Assembly (NCBI GenBank): GCA_001910725.1
Contig: MJGA01000039.1
Location: 62,001 to 126,000 of the forward strand
Length of the DNA: 64,000 bases
Source of the DNA: Phanerodontia chrysosporium
Lineage: Eukaryota; Basidiomycota; Agaricomycetes; Polyporales; Phanerochaetaceae
Direction: 5' to 3'
The position numbers and the translations under genes are program-made. The notes under the pieces were generated by a model. It was not told where the DNA came from and ran no database searches. It was given only the letters and a program-made list of their open reading frames with translations. Positions 34,785-45,500 of the stretch are shown piece by piece (position 1 is the stretch's first letter; every line of letters begins with the position of its first letter).

Positions 34785-37700
34785 ATGGCTTTGAATCCTG
34801 TAGGTTCCGCCCCTTCAATGGCCTGTCACAGATGCTCACGCCCCGTCGCAGCGCAGCATCACAGTGGCTGCCGCCAACTTCCCCGGCGGTGTTCGGTGCT
34901 ACACCAAGGTCCCCGGGGGCGAAGTGCGCGAGGCATCGCTCGCGCTCTCTGACCAGGCTCTGTCCAAGGCGCTGCGTGAAGGCAACTCCAGTGCGTGCAT
35001 CGTCAGCCTTTCCTCGTATACAGTCTCACAGCGCGCGTAGACGTCGTCGCGTCCACCTCGGGCTGGACGTCTGCCACGCTGCCCTTCAAGGTTCACCCGC
35101 AGAGCACGCTGTGCACCATCGCCGTACGTCGTCGCCTGGCCTGTCGCCGTGGTGCCCGCGCTGACGCCCGCGCCAGTGGGACGACCAGCACCAGTCCATC
35201 TTCTACCAGGACGAGCACGAGGCGCTCGCCGAGCACCGGCTCAAGGACGGCAAGACGTGGGTGCGCGGCAACCTGAAGCCCCAGAAGATCAAGACCGGCA
35301 GCAACATCGCCGCGGTGTACTGCGCCGAGGAGCGCAAGGCTGTCATCTTCTACCAGAACAAGCACAACAAGATCGCCTACCAGTGCGTGCCCGCCGCGCT
35401 GGCGCCGCGCACAGTCAATACTAACGTTGCTGCAGGACCGGTCGGTATGACCAGTGGGACGCGCCCGCGAGCATCCCTGGCACTGAGACTCACCCGTGCA
35501 CTGGCATAGGCGCCGCCGCCTGGGATGGTGAGGAGACCGTGTTCTGAAGTGTAAACATAGTCTCATTCTTCCCTTGTAGATCTGGGTCACATCCGGGTCT
35601 ACTACCAGAACAAGGACAAGCATATTCGCGAGATTTGTAGGGACCCGCAAGGGCAGTGGTAAGTACGCTTCTACTCGCCGTTGACTGGTGGACTCTGACA
35701 TGGTCTATCAGGACACCCACCGAGAAGTCGGTTGTCGAGGCGAAGTACCCAATTGGTGATATAACAGCCATTGGCTGGGGTACATCTAGGGATCCAAAGA
35801 TCCGGTTGAGTCTTTCGATGGGTCTGTGCCTGCCTCATGACTGACTATATGCGGCTATAGACTCTACATCCAGGACAAGGATAGCAATATCGTCGAATAC
35901 ATGAACACCACCGTACCGTTCGCCAAGTGAGTATCATGCCTCTACTGCCTCTGCGGGATCTGACAACGTGAACAGGGGCGACTTCAAGCAGCCGTCCATG
36001 CCCAACTCGGACATCATTGGCTTTGTACGCAACGTCAACGCCGAGCCAGGCTTTTGCATCAACATCATGTGGGTCAATGAGAAGCAGGTAATAGTCCTCG
36101 CTGTCCGCTAACGGCATCCGCTGACGCATTGATTGCGTAGATTCTCAAGCAACGCATCTTCGATGGCCACAAGTGGCTCGCGCCTGCGGATCTAGTGTAC
36201 CTCGGCTTCCCTGGTAACTGCCCGGGCAACTGGGAAGACGCGGAGAAATTCTCCGGTACGTACCTCATCTGGTACGTCCGACTGCTCACAGTAAGCTGAT
36301 GACGCCGCAGACGAGGAGCTTGCGACAACGGTTAAGGGCGACGCCGAGCGCAAGTCCATCGCGGAGGTACGCCTGCGCGTGCGCCGCGGCATCAAGGCGA
36401 TCAGCGTGCTGTACACGGACGGCGACGCGACGCCCGTGCACGGCGAGGAGCACGGCGACCGCAAGACGTTCAAGCTCGAGCCCGGCGAGGACATCACGAC
36501 CGTGTGGTACCGCACCGACCGCGACGGCCTCACGGGCCTCCAGTTCGGCACCTCGAAGAGTACGTCGGCTGTCGTTTCGCACTTTGCAGTAGTATTGAAC
36601 TGCGACCCCAGACCGAACCTCTCAGTGGTATGGCGGCGACGACGGCGAGTTCGGGTCCTGGAGCGGCGACGACCACGCGCTCATCGGCTTCTTCGGCGCC
36701 GTGCAGGCCAAGGAGGGCGTCACGGGCCTCATGGTACGCCCGCCTCCCCCATACACGTCGGGCCCCTCTCTGACCTCGCCCAGCCGATCTGGTCGCAAGT
36801 GCAGATCCCCGCGGTGCCTGAGAAGTACCAGGCGAAGTTCAACGCGATCAAGGACGACCTGCCGCGCATCACGGCAGAGCACGCGAAGATCGAGGCGCAG
36901 GCCGCCGCGCTGCAGGCGCGCTGGGCCGCGACGGACGCGCAGAAGCGCGCGGCCGTCGACGCGCTCGCGGAACTCACCGAGTCCGTCGAGATCCTCCACG
37001 GCTTCGAGCACGCGAAGACGCACGCGCGCGTCCGCGCGACCGAGCGCCGGAACCGGTTCGTCGCAGAGCAGCTGCAGGTGTGCAACGCAGACGCAGACGC
37101 GGTCAAGCTCCGCGTGCACGAGCTGGCGGACGTCGTGAGCGCGCTCCCGGCGGAGGCGAGCAAGGTGCGCGTTGGGCCGTTGTCTCGGTTGGTGAGATGT
37201 TTGCGGCTGACGCGCAGTTGCAGCTCCGCGCCGAGATCGATGCACTGCAGAAGGTGGCGCAGCAGGCTGAGCTGGAGGCCGAGATCCAGAAGGAGATTGC
37301 TCTTGTAAACGGGCGCAAGGAGGGTATCAGGTATGTCATCGGGGTGCCCTTGCCGCGGCGTGCTTGCTCACACATGAACCAGTGCGTCCCTGGAATCGCG
37401 AAAGAAAGACGTCGCAGACGCTCAAGCTGCTGCTGACCGGTCCGCGGCAAGGTACAAGGAGGAGAGTGTCAAGTCTGCGCCTAAGCAGAACGGAGTTGCG
37501 CACGAGGTACGGCGTCGGCTGGTCGGTGCTTGTTCGCGCAACGTGCTGATGCTGCTGCGTGCACAGGGCCCGCAAAACCCGTTCGGCTCGCCGAGCGCAC
37601 AGGACGACGAGGACGACGAGGACGAGACGCTCCGCGACGCGCGCACGCAGCAGCGCAAGGACGCAAACGAGCTCGCGTACCACGTCGCGCATCGCGACTT

Positions 37701-38049
37701 CCTCGCACACGCGATCGCGCGCATGGAGCGCGAGACCACCGAGCTCACGCACGTCACGGCGCTCCTCAGGGACGCGCTGCAGGCGCCCGAGATCAAGAAG
37801 GCGCTCGCCGACGTCGCGGCCGTCGAGGCGCAGGTCGTCGCGCGTGCCCAGGAGATCGACGAGATCGTCGCCCTCACTGCGGCGCTCCGGCCCCTCGCCG
37901 ACCAGCTCGCGGGCAAGCCCGACGCCAGGGCGTTTGCGGCCGCCCTCGTCCCGATCGTAAAGAAGGTCGAGGCGCATGCGGGCCTCACGGGCCTCTCGAA
38001 GGTCACGGCGGACATCCTGCTCGCTGCCGCTAAGCACATCGCTGCGTAA
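34785..38049 (+). CDS. Multi-domain lectin L2: fucose-lectin propeller + jacalin-like + helical coiled coil (intact)
   Basis: Sixteen exons join in phase to about 823 residues: 34785-34799, 34852-34990, 35041-35123, 35177-35382, 35436-35527, 35580-35658, 35712-35804, 35861-35926, 35976-36087, 36141-36255, 36311-36559, 36612-36733, 36784-37164, 37218-37330, 37383-37506 and 37567-38049. Residues 5-330 form a fucose-specific-lectin-like propeller, with blades WDDQHQSIFYQDEHEAL, AVIFYQNKHNKIAYQ, IRVYYQNKDKHIREICRD and LYIQDKDSNIVEYM. Residues 350-457 resemble a jacalin-like lectin domain (GIKAISVLYTDGDATPV, EDITTVWYRTDRDGLTGLQF). Residues 458-823 are Ala/Glu/Lys-rich amphipathic helices. No signal peptide is visible. 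Sugar binding is inferred from the folds. The helical part suggests oligomerisation or membrane action, which is unproven. A defence role against animals or microbes is the usual one for such fungal lectins. Confidence 0.88.
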
Positions 38050-38759
38050 ACCGTCGTCTATCCTCCGTGCATCCCGGTTCGAGATGCTCTACTTTCTTGT
38101 ACAGTCGCTTCATCGCTTTCCAATCGCTATCGGACGCTGCTTGTGGAATATACCCCTTTGTTTTAGCCTCTGCCTGGAGAATGAGGTGTGCCGGAGAAGA
38201 GTCGCAATCCTTGTGTTGAGTCTGTCCTACCATTCCCTTCCGCTAGGAACCAGACGCACCTGGCACAGGTCCATCTGCGCGGGGTTGCATCTGTCTCGTA
38301 TCGGTTGCTCCCAATGCTGGGATGAAGCTTCAGTACCGACTACTTGGGAAACAGACATTGCCACAATCATGAGCACAGTATACTTCCAGACACGAGACGC
38401 TGTCGACTTGGATTTGGCCCTAAGATAAACTGCCAGATGTCTCAATGCCAGTGATGTTGAATCCGTGTATAAGGTGAGGATTGTTCATGCTCCGCCATGC
38501 TTTTGCATTCTCGTGTTGCCTGCCCATGGTCTTCGAGAACGTTTCCAGACTTTGCAATGCCAATTCTGATACTTGAACATGTAATCTTGGCGCCTGCAGC
38601 TCTCATACATGCATACAGCCCTAGGTACATTACTGCGCCGGTCTTCAGGTCAACACATCACAGCTTCACATGGAGTGGGATTAGAGCCTGCCGTATCAAG
38701 GAAGCGGGTCGGCAACTCACGACAACGTGAGCACACGCATTCTCTCATATTCACCGTTC
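38050..38759. other. Intergenic stretch between convergent genes
   Basis: No gene is seen. It presumably holds the 3' ends of lectin L2 and of the minus-strand secreted protein. Confidence 0.5.
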
Positions 38760-39799
38760 TCACAAGTTGAGCTGCGACGCACAGTCACTGTACGCCGCGT
38801 TCTCCTCGCCAGGGTTCGTCCACTGGAACTCCTGGTTGTTCCAGCCGTACGTGAGCAGGCCGTTGTCGAGCGTGCCCTGCGCGTCCTGGAACGACGCGCA
38901 CGCGGCGATGCCCTCGTTCGCCATCATGTACCCGCCCGCGTTGCTCGCGAAGAAGCTGGACCCGTCGCTCGTGCTGTGGAAGCTGTCGTACGGGCCCTCG
39001 TTGTTCGATATCCAGCTGTAGTCCGCGACGAACCCGCCGTCGTTCGCCGGGTCGTCCCGCGCATCCAGCGTGCCCGTCTCGTTCCAGAACGGCACAGTCC
39101 TGCGTTGTGGCGTCAGCCGCGAGTGAGGGTTGCAGGAGCCAGGGGGACGTACCGCGCGCGCAGACGCTGAATGCGCCCGTCTGTAAAGTAGTGTACGGTG
39201 TGGTTCAGCCCTTGGTGCGGGACATGGCCGACGTAGTGCCACTGGCCGGCGGCGAGCTCGATGCGCAGGCGGTTGACCATGCGGCCCGTGCCGGGCGTCG
39301 GCGGGTAAACGAAGAACGGCGCATCCTCATCAGCAGTGTCCGCACGGTCCTGCCACTTGAAGGCTGCGAAGAAGAAAGTAATGGCAGAGTAGGCAGCGCC
39401 GATCGCACAGGTGTAGATGTTCCCGGATCCGCAGGTTGCGTTGATGATGTCTACATGCGGCGGGTCAATAGCGAGCTCCATAGCATGTGTTGTAACACGA
39501 CGTACATGCGTTCTTAACTAGCAGCAGCATGACCAGGCTTTGATCTGCGGTCAGAGAAGTGAGAATCACTAGACCTCTGTCCAACCGCGAAACGCACTGT
39601 TACGGTAGGTCCATCCGGCACGTCGGACCAGTTCCACGTCGTGTGGGGCCATAACATCGGTGTTGCTGCTGAACTCAAAGACCTTCGTCTCGCGCACAGC
39701 CGCTTCTGCACGACCGGTCACGTCGACCGACAGCGCAGTGACGGTGCTGAGGAACGCGAGGAGCGCGCCGAAGACGAGGAAGCGTGTGGGGAAGTGCAT
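38760..39799 (-). CDS. Secreted/membrane protein of the dispersed family, copy C (best preserved)
   Basis: Exons 39799-39598, 39544-39506, 39450-39153 and 39099-38760 join in phase to about 292 residues. Residues 1-23 are a signal-peptide-like leader (MHFPTRFLVFGALLAFLSTV). Then comes FSSNTDVMAPHDVELVRRAG. The 39-bp micro-exon encodes a hydrophobic QSLVMLLLVKN. Exon 3 has NATCGSGNIYTCAIG, the hydrophobic AAYSAITFFFAAFKW and QWHYVGHVPHQGLNHTVHY. Exon 4 has TVPFWNETG, GGFVADYSWISNNEGPYDSF, SSFFASNAGGYMMANEGIAA and QGTLDNGLLTYGWNNQEFQW. Three of the four introns are 53-55 bp or shorter. The His-rich HYVGH..HQGLNHTVHY and the conserved cysteines suggest a folded extracellular domain. I cannot assign a known family. 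The other copies are at 1-780, 1975-2570 (relic) and 11680-12804. Confidence 0.82.
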
Positions 39800-40736
39800 G
39801 CTGGCAAACGATATGTTCGTCGGTGCTCTGCTTGTCCTGGTATGCACCTCGAGTATATATATACACAGGGCATACAAGGGAGAGGAAAGGCTTGGCAGCG
39901 AGATCCCTGGGTGCCTCCCGCCCTGGGCGGCGCTGTCGGCGTCCACAGCAGCCACAGAACGCCAGACGGCAGTCGAGCGCTGACATGTGCCGCCGCCCTC
40001 GGCTGGAGAGAGTTATGCATGCGTTGGTGGATGAATGTTGGCCGAGCGTATGCAGCGTATGGACAACCCGCACATGCACACTGCGTGCCGCTTTCGTCCC
40101 GCCCGGCCGCCCGAGCGGAGGCGCGTCGGGAGGCGCACGCCGCCCTGACACTGATTGGGACCACATTGTCTCACACGAAATACTCTGCTGCACGGAGGAG
40201 GGTCAGCTCATCATGACAAAGTTGCGCAGCTTCTGCCTGATGTCGTACCTGGAGTATAATGCAAACCGAGGATACCCAAGGAAGCATCCATCTGAAGCGG
40301 TGACCGATGTGTGCCATGCTTTGATATCGTTGCGCATGTACAATGCATTCAAGCCGGCCCCAGGACGGTACCCGTGCTGCATGCGATATCCTGGCAAAGC
40401 TATACAGACAACGCGTGGATGAGGATTATTAGGAGAGCATTCTGCAACGTAAGCGGGTATTGCTCATTCTTTGGATATGCGGACCTTCATGCCTGCAATG
40501 ACTGGAGGCTTGTGCTTCCGAGCTGACGGCCTTGAGATACTCGTAAGCGAACTCGAGCTGGAATAACAGGACCAGAGAGGAGCAGAAGAGGTTCCCGCAC
40601 CGGCTCGGCAGCGCCGAGGCAATTACTGATCGTGGGAATAATATTGACCTTACTCAGTAACACATTGAGACAAGTGTCAATGATCTTGTGACTCTTACTT
40701 CATTGCAGCTAGTGTAACAAAAGTTGATCTTGTATG
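39800..40736. other. Intergenic stretch
   Basis: Upstream region of the secreted-protein gene. A TATATATAC run at 39857-39865 lies about 60 bp before its ATG (on the minus strand) and is a plausible TATA element. No gene is supported in the rest. Confidence 0.5.
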
Positions 40737-41357
40737 CTATTCACATCGAAGACCTTCAAAGTGAACCTCCAATTGCTCATCGTCACCGTCCTTCAGTGCT
40801 GTCGGCCGCGCCGCGTATGTCCCCACCTGCATCTCTCCTTCCTTCTCAAATGCCCACGTCACCTCGCGGATTGGTATTTCGTCGCGCACGCCGTCTCGGA
40901 CGACGTATACGAACAGCGAAGACCCCTTCCCCTCGGCGGTATCGATAGGCTCGCGCTCGACCTCGAGGGTCACCTCTGCTTCCGGCCCGCCCCCAGAGAG
41001 AGGGGTGAGACTCCAGTCGGACCACTCTCGCGATGCGACGACGCTGATGTTGGGACGACCGTGGAAGAACTCCATGCCTGCCTTCATCCAGAAGCGGCCC
41101 GCGACATCGACAGCCCCGCTCGCTCCTGCGTCCCCTCTGCTCGCCGTGCCGGAGCTGCGCCCGGAAGGAAAGACGATGAAGAACCCGCCTTGGTCGTACA
41201 GCCGCTCCCACCGTGCGCGGACAGTAACGCGAGCTCGGGTGAAGGAGCGCGATGAGATCCTCGTGAGCTGCGTTGGCGCGTTGGCGGTGTCGAGGGAGGG
41301 GGGTTTGCGCCAGAAATCGGTCTTTGGTGCAGCGGTGAGTGTGTGCGGCTGGGACAT
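40737..41357 (-). CDS. DUF1349 protein (concanavalin A-like fold)
   Basis: Single-exon gene of about 206 residues. The family is of unknown function with a predicted concanavalin A-like jelly roll, widespread in bacteria and fungi. The order of motifs fits: TAAPKTDFWRKPP near the start, APTQLTRISS, ARWERLYDQGGFFIVF, RFWMKAGMEFFHGRPNISVV, REWSDWSLTPL, VTLEVERE, IREVTWAFE and MQVGTYAARPTA. I chose the ATG at 41357 because the domain starts just after it. The frame is open upstream to 41615, but that part has no family similarity. The protein is probably cytosolic, as no leader is seen. It has no visible introns, unlike its neighbours, which fits either a short ancestral gene or old transfer. 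Confidence 0.85.
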   Translation of the reverse strand: MSQPHTLTAAPKTDFWRKPPSLDTANAPTQLTRISSRSFTRARVTVRARWERLYDQGGFFIVFPSGRSSGTASRGDAGASGAVDVAGRFWMKAGMEFFHGRPNISVVASREWSDWSLTPLSGGGPEAEVTLEVEREPIDTAEGKGSSLFVYVVRDGVRDEIPIREVTWAFEKEGEMQVGTYAARPTALKDGDDEQLEVHFEGLRCE

Positions 41358-41768
41358 CCTCGCTCGTGGATGCACATACGATGTGCTCACCTGCTTTAAG
41401 GCGTGCTGAGAGGACGCCAAGAGCTGCTCGTGAGAGCCCCCAGGCTCTACCGAGGATACCCCGCGCAGCGAATCCCCGATGTTGTCGGGACTCTGCCCTA
41501 CGTGATTAATCATCTGTCGTATAGTCCGATGATGCTTGGATACAGGGCTACAGGGCAGACCCGTACCGTGTGCATCTGCACGCCTAGGAATACCCGTCGA
41601 ACTCGTCGAGGTCATGCGCCAGCTTGCTCTTCATAGCACCACTATCGCACCGGTGTGCGAACGCTGCGGAATAAACTATGCGATTTCTCAGCCAGGTTAA
41701 GGCTGTATTAGCACTACAGTTCAATATACTATGTACCTCCCATACACAACCTATACGTTAGCTTCGTG
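41358..41768. other. Gap between two minus-strand genes
   Basis: Contains the likely promoter of the DUF1349 gene and the 3' end of the DUF6535 gene at 41769. AT-rich around 41660-41760. Confidence 0.4.
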
Positions 41769-44473
41769 TCATCCCTCAATCATCACGTCGCTCCTCGCAT
41801 CATCCGAAACTCGTCCCCGTTGTTTATGCCTTCGCCTCCTAGACCTGTCCCTTTGTTGGACGTCCTCCTGCGGTGGGCCTTCGTGATCGACCACGACCTC
41901 GCCACCGACCACAGGTTCGTCAGCACTATAAACATTGACGGCAGGAACCTCAAACTGCATGGTGCCTGGATGCATCTGCGCCTGCAACCTTTCAAGCTTC
42001 GGGTACTGGGAGATGCGCTCTGGCGGGATGAAGAGGCCTAACGCCAAGATGAACTCATCAGGGAAGGCTGGCACAGCGTGCCCACCTTCCGGGGCAGCGT
42101 CAAGGCCCATGACAGCCAGACACTGCGCAACCAGTTGCCGGTCTTCAGCCAGAAGGACGTCCGGAGGAAGTGTTGTTGGCTCAGCCAGCCAATAGCCTGG
42201 GCGCAGGGTCTTCCAGTATTCATCTGTGTAGTACTTGCGCAGCGCAGCGCTGATGTCGCTCCAGAGTGTGTTCCACGCAGCCGGTCCTGGTATGTCAGCT
42301 TCTGGGTCGTGATCCGACGCCTCTTCGTCCGCTACCGAGGTGAAGACATGGCCAGGAGAATGCTCAATGTACAGATGCACATGAAGTACACTGAAGCGAA
42401 CCATGTCGAATGCAGTGTAACGTGGCTGGTCGTAAACCCCACGGGCAAAGCGCCGTGCAACCTTGCCTGAGTTTGCAATCATCGCCGCCTTGTCTGCATG
42501 GATTCGTGAGTGCGCAGGCCTGCGTAACACTAAGACGAACGTACTGGTGCTCCTACTGAACGCGCCCATGCTCATCTGCACCATGGCCGTGAAGGACGCG
42601 TCGTGCGTCTCGTGCCCGCGATGCAGGCGAGCGGCGTGCATCAGGGCCCGGTAGCACCACCGTTCGTTCCGGGACCATGTCGTGGCCAGGGTTTCCACCG
42701 CGTCGTCCCTGCGGCTCATCATGTCCGCGAAGAAGATAACGATTGCGAATCCCTCCCCCGTGCCCGTGACATTTGATCCTGCTCGCAGCAAGGCATGGTA
42801 GAGCCGCCAGTAGTCATCCAAGACGTCCCGCGCCGCTTCGTGCACGAAAAGCTCCGGCTCGCTGGCGAGCATCGCGAACAGCGTCTGCGCCCTCGCCGCC
42901 ACATGCCGCACGCAGTACGGGCGCAGGAACTCCGCAAAAAGGTAGTCAACGGCGTAGATGTACGACTTCTCCTCGGTATGCTCGAAAAGCGGACGCAGCC
43001 GGTCGGACAGAGGATGGAACAAAGCCTGCGGCTCCTCAGCCTGGCGAGCAATCCATAGCGAGGCGGACTTGGCCACGGTAGAATCCAGGGAATCCGCCAG
43101 AAGCCGGCGCATGCACTGGAGGGCGGAGGTTGGGAGCGGATACGGTGAGTTGGACAGGAACATGAAAGTGGTCTTGTATAGCCAGTCGGGGCTCGAGACG
43201 ACGAGGGGGCCGGTCTGATAGAAAGAGTCCACAAGGTTCGCCAGCGCCTCCATGAGGACGTGCCATGCACGGTGCGAGAGCAGTGTCAGGTCCGGGATCG
43301 CACGCAGCCTAACGGGGCGGAGGTACTGTGCTGTAGGGCCCACACGCCCAACGATGAGTTCCACTACGAACGCCAGTAGTTCTGCGGGATCGGATTCGTG
43401 CTGTTTAAGGGCATCCCACATCGTCGGGATGAGATTGTCGTCGGCAAGGATGGTGTCCAGGAGAGGAGGATGTTCTTGTCGTCGCGGTCACCAGTCACCA
43501 CCTGCGCCTCCTCGTCCGCACCGTCAGGCGCGCCATGCACCTTGTGCAATGAGTTGTACTGCACAATCAAGTTGACTGCACGGCGAAGCTTCGCACCAAC
43601 ATGAGTTCGGACGAGCTTTGTGATGGACTTGAGGAGCGGCGTCTTATACGGGCACCGCGGCGAAAAGGCGGGCGCAAGGGCAGTTGCAACGAAGAAAAAA
43701 GCCCAGCCAGAGACGAGGGGGATGCTGGTGAGGCCCATGCGCTCATCGATGTTAGCGGTGAAGAAACAGATGCCGATGAAAAAGAGTCCAAGTGAGAGCT
43801 GAAGTAGCATGGGAAGGATTGCCGCAATCTCGAAGACCTTCCATTGCTCGATTCCTGGTTTCCGGTATTGCCGTGCCCGAAGACGCTCCTGGGGTGCAGT
43901 GTATTCGATTGCGAGGTACTCCCGAAGCCATTGTTTGACGAGCATGCTCAGGGACGCTGTTGCGAGGCTGATGATGAGGCTGGCAAACCACAGACCATTA
44001 ACCCGGACAGCCCAGATCGGAGCAGTAAACGAAGTTGGCGGGTCAGAGGCTGCACTGTAGAGTTAACAGTTCCAGACGTGATAGTGTAACTCTGCGTCTG
44101 CACGGCAATGCGCTCCAGCAGATATATCATTTGGTCGTTTGGGTCAGGTTGCAGAGCTGTGTAGGACTCGAGGTTGAAGGCTGACAAGACAGCAGAGTAC
44201 AGTCCAGCCTGTAATTCGACGAACGGGAGTAAATATCGGCATACCTATATTGAAGTTTGGCTTACGAATACCAGAAGGGTATCAATGTCCTCCTTGCAAT
44301 CCTGCACTTTGTCTTCGTCGATGTCGCGCACAGCCCGGGCCATCGTCTGCCAACCAGCCGGTGGCGAGACCTCGACGTAGCGCACGCCAGCTGTAGACTA
44401 CCGAGGATGTTATCAACGATGACGCAGGTTTGAAATGGATCGTGCGCCTTACCGAGGGTTGCTTCTCTGACAT
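41769..44473 (-). CDS. DUF6535-domain membrane protein, second copy (two frame breaks)
   Basis: Paralogue of 5040-8116. Exon 1 (44473-44453) encodes only MSEKQPS, so the TGD-repeat tail is absent. Exon 2 (44397-44266) has RYVEVSPPAGWQTMARAVRD and KEDIDTLLVF. Exon 3 starts at 44208 with GLYSAVLSAF, LLERIAVQTQSYTITSG. After a one-base shift near 44057 come IWAVRVNGLWFASLIISL, KQWLREYLAIEYTAPQERLR, LSLGLFFIGICFF and PRCPYKTPLLK. A second shift near 43460 (a CTC/TC run) leads into a 550-residue helical region ending at 41769. The C-terminal part has no introns, whereas the first copy has two. Either a recent pseudogene or a gene with sequencing errors. Confidence 0.8.
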
Positions 44474-45500
44474 CGTTAACGTCCTTACCCGTGGAATGGT
44501 TGGTGGAGATGGTGGATAGGAGCAAGACGACTGACGACCGTCGCGCGGCTTGCCAGCGATGCTTGAGCCACGCGGCAGACGAACTTTCTCATTTAATGAT
44601 CGTTGTAGATATACGAGAAATCTAGCGCGACATTCTGTCAGTAAGCCGTCGATTGTGGAATCGAGGACTTTTACCTCGCTCAAAGGCCTAAGGAGACGCA
44701 CGACGCTTCACGCAGTTCTGCGTCTATATTGCGTTCCGTATGAGTTCTGCGATTCAGAGGTCGCAAAACATAACGCGTACGCACTTCACCGAGTTTAGCT
44801 AGTTTGACATTCATGTCTTGATTTACAAACCGGCACTAGAGGCCCAGCAGACGTCCAAATGTTTTGTGAACTCGTAGCTTTCCCAGCAGTCGGTCGTGCG
44901 GTCCGTTGTGAGACTTCTCACACGTTTGCCTGTGAACCATGTACACGAGCAGCTTCAACATGTCATTCTGAGAGACTAAGATATACTCTGTTCACCTACC
45001 TGTGATGTCAAGCTGTCTAAGCTCCTATATGCTTCCGCACTCGAGTTCGTAACCAGCCATCGATCCTGCTCAAAGCAAAAAGCAATATTGTCATCATCAG
45101 ACCTTGAAAATCAGAGGAATTCTGGAGATTGTGTCGTCCCAAGTATGCGGATCCGGATGACCACTCATCTCGAGCCACTCACTGATTGTTTAGAGACAAT
45201 CGAGTGACATTGCAGATATGTGTAGCTCGGTGCGTTCAGTCGTTGAAGTAAACAACGGTGTTCAGATATCCCTCCGATTGATGTGCGAGTGAAGGGTTCA
45301 GTAAGCCCAAATACTTACTACATAAGTGTGACCCACATTTGACCCAATAGGTGTACTTGTTACACGAAGTCTTACTGGCCGGGTTATTTACTTACCTCTT
45401 TCTGATCCGGCGTTTGCCCGGCGAGATCAAGAGACCACAAACCGAGACTCATGCTTCGTTCACACTAGCTCACACTCATCCTTTTGCACATTCAGGCGAG
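44474..45500. other. Intergenic stretch between divergent genes
   Basis: AT-richer than its surroundings with no recognisable gene. It separates divergently transcribed DUF6535 and BRF1 genes and so should contain both promoters. Confidence 0.5.
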
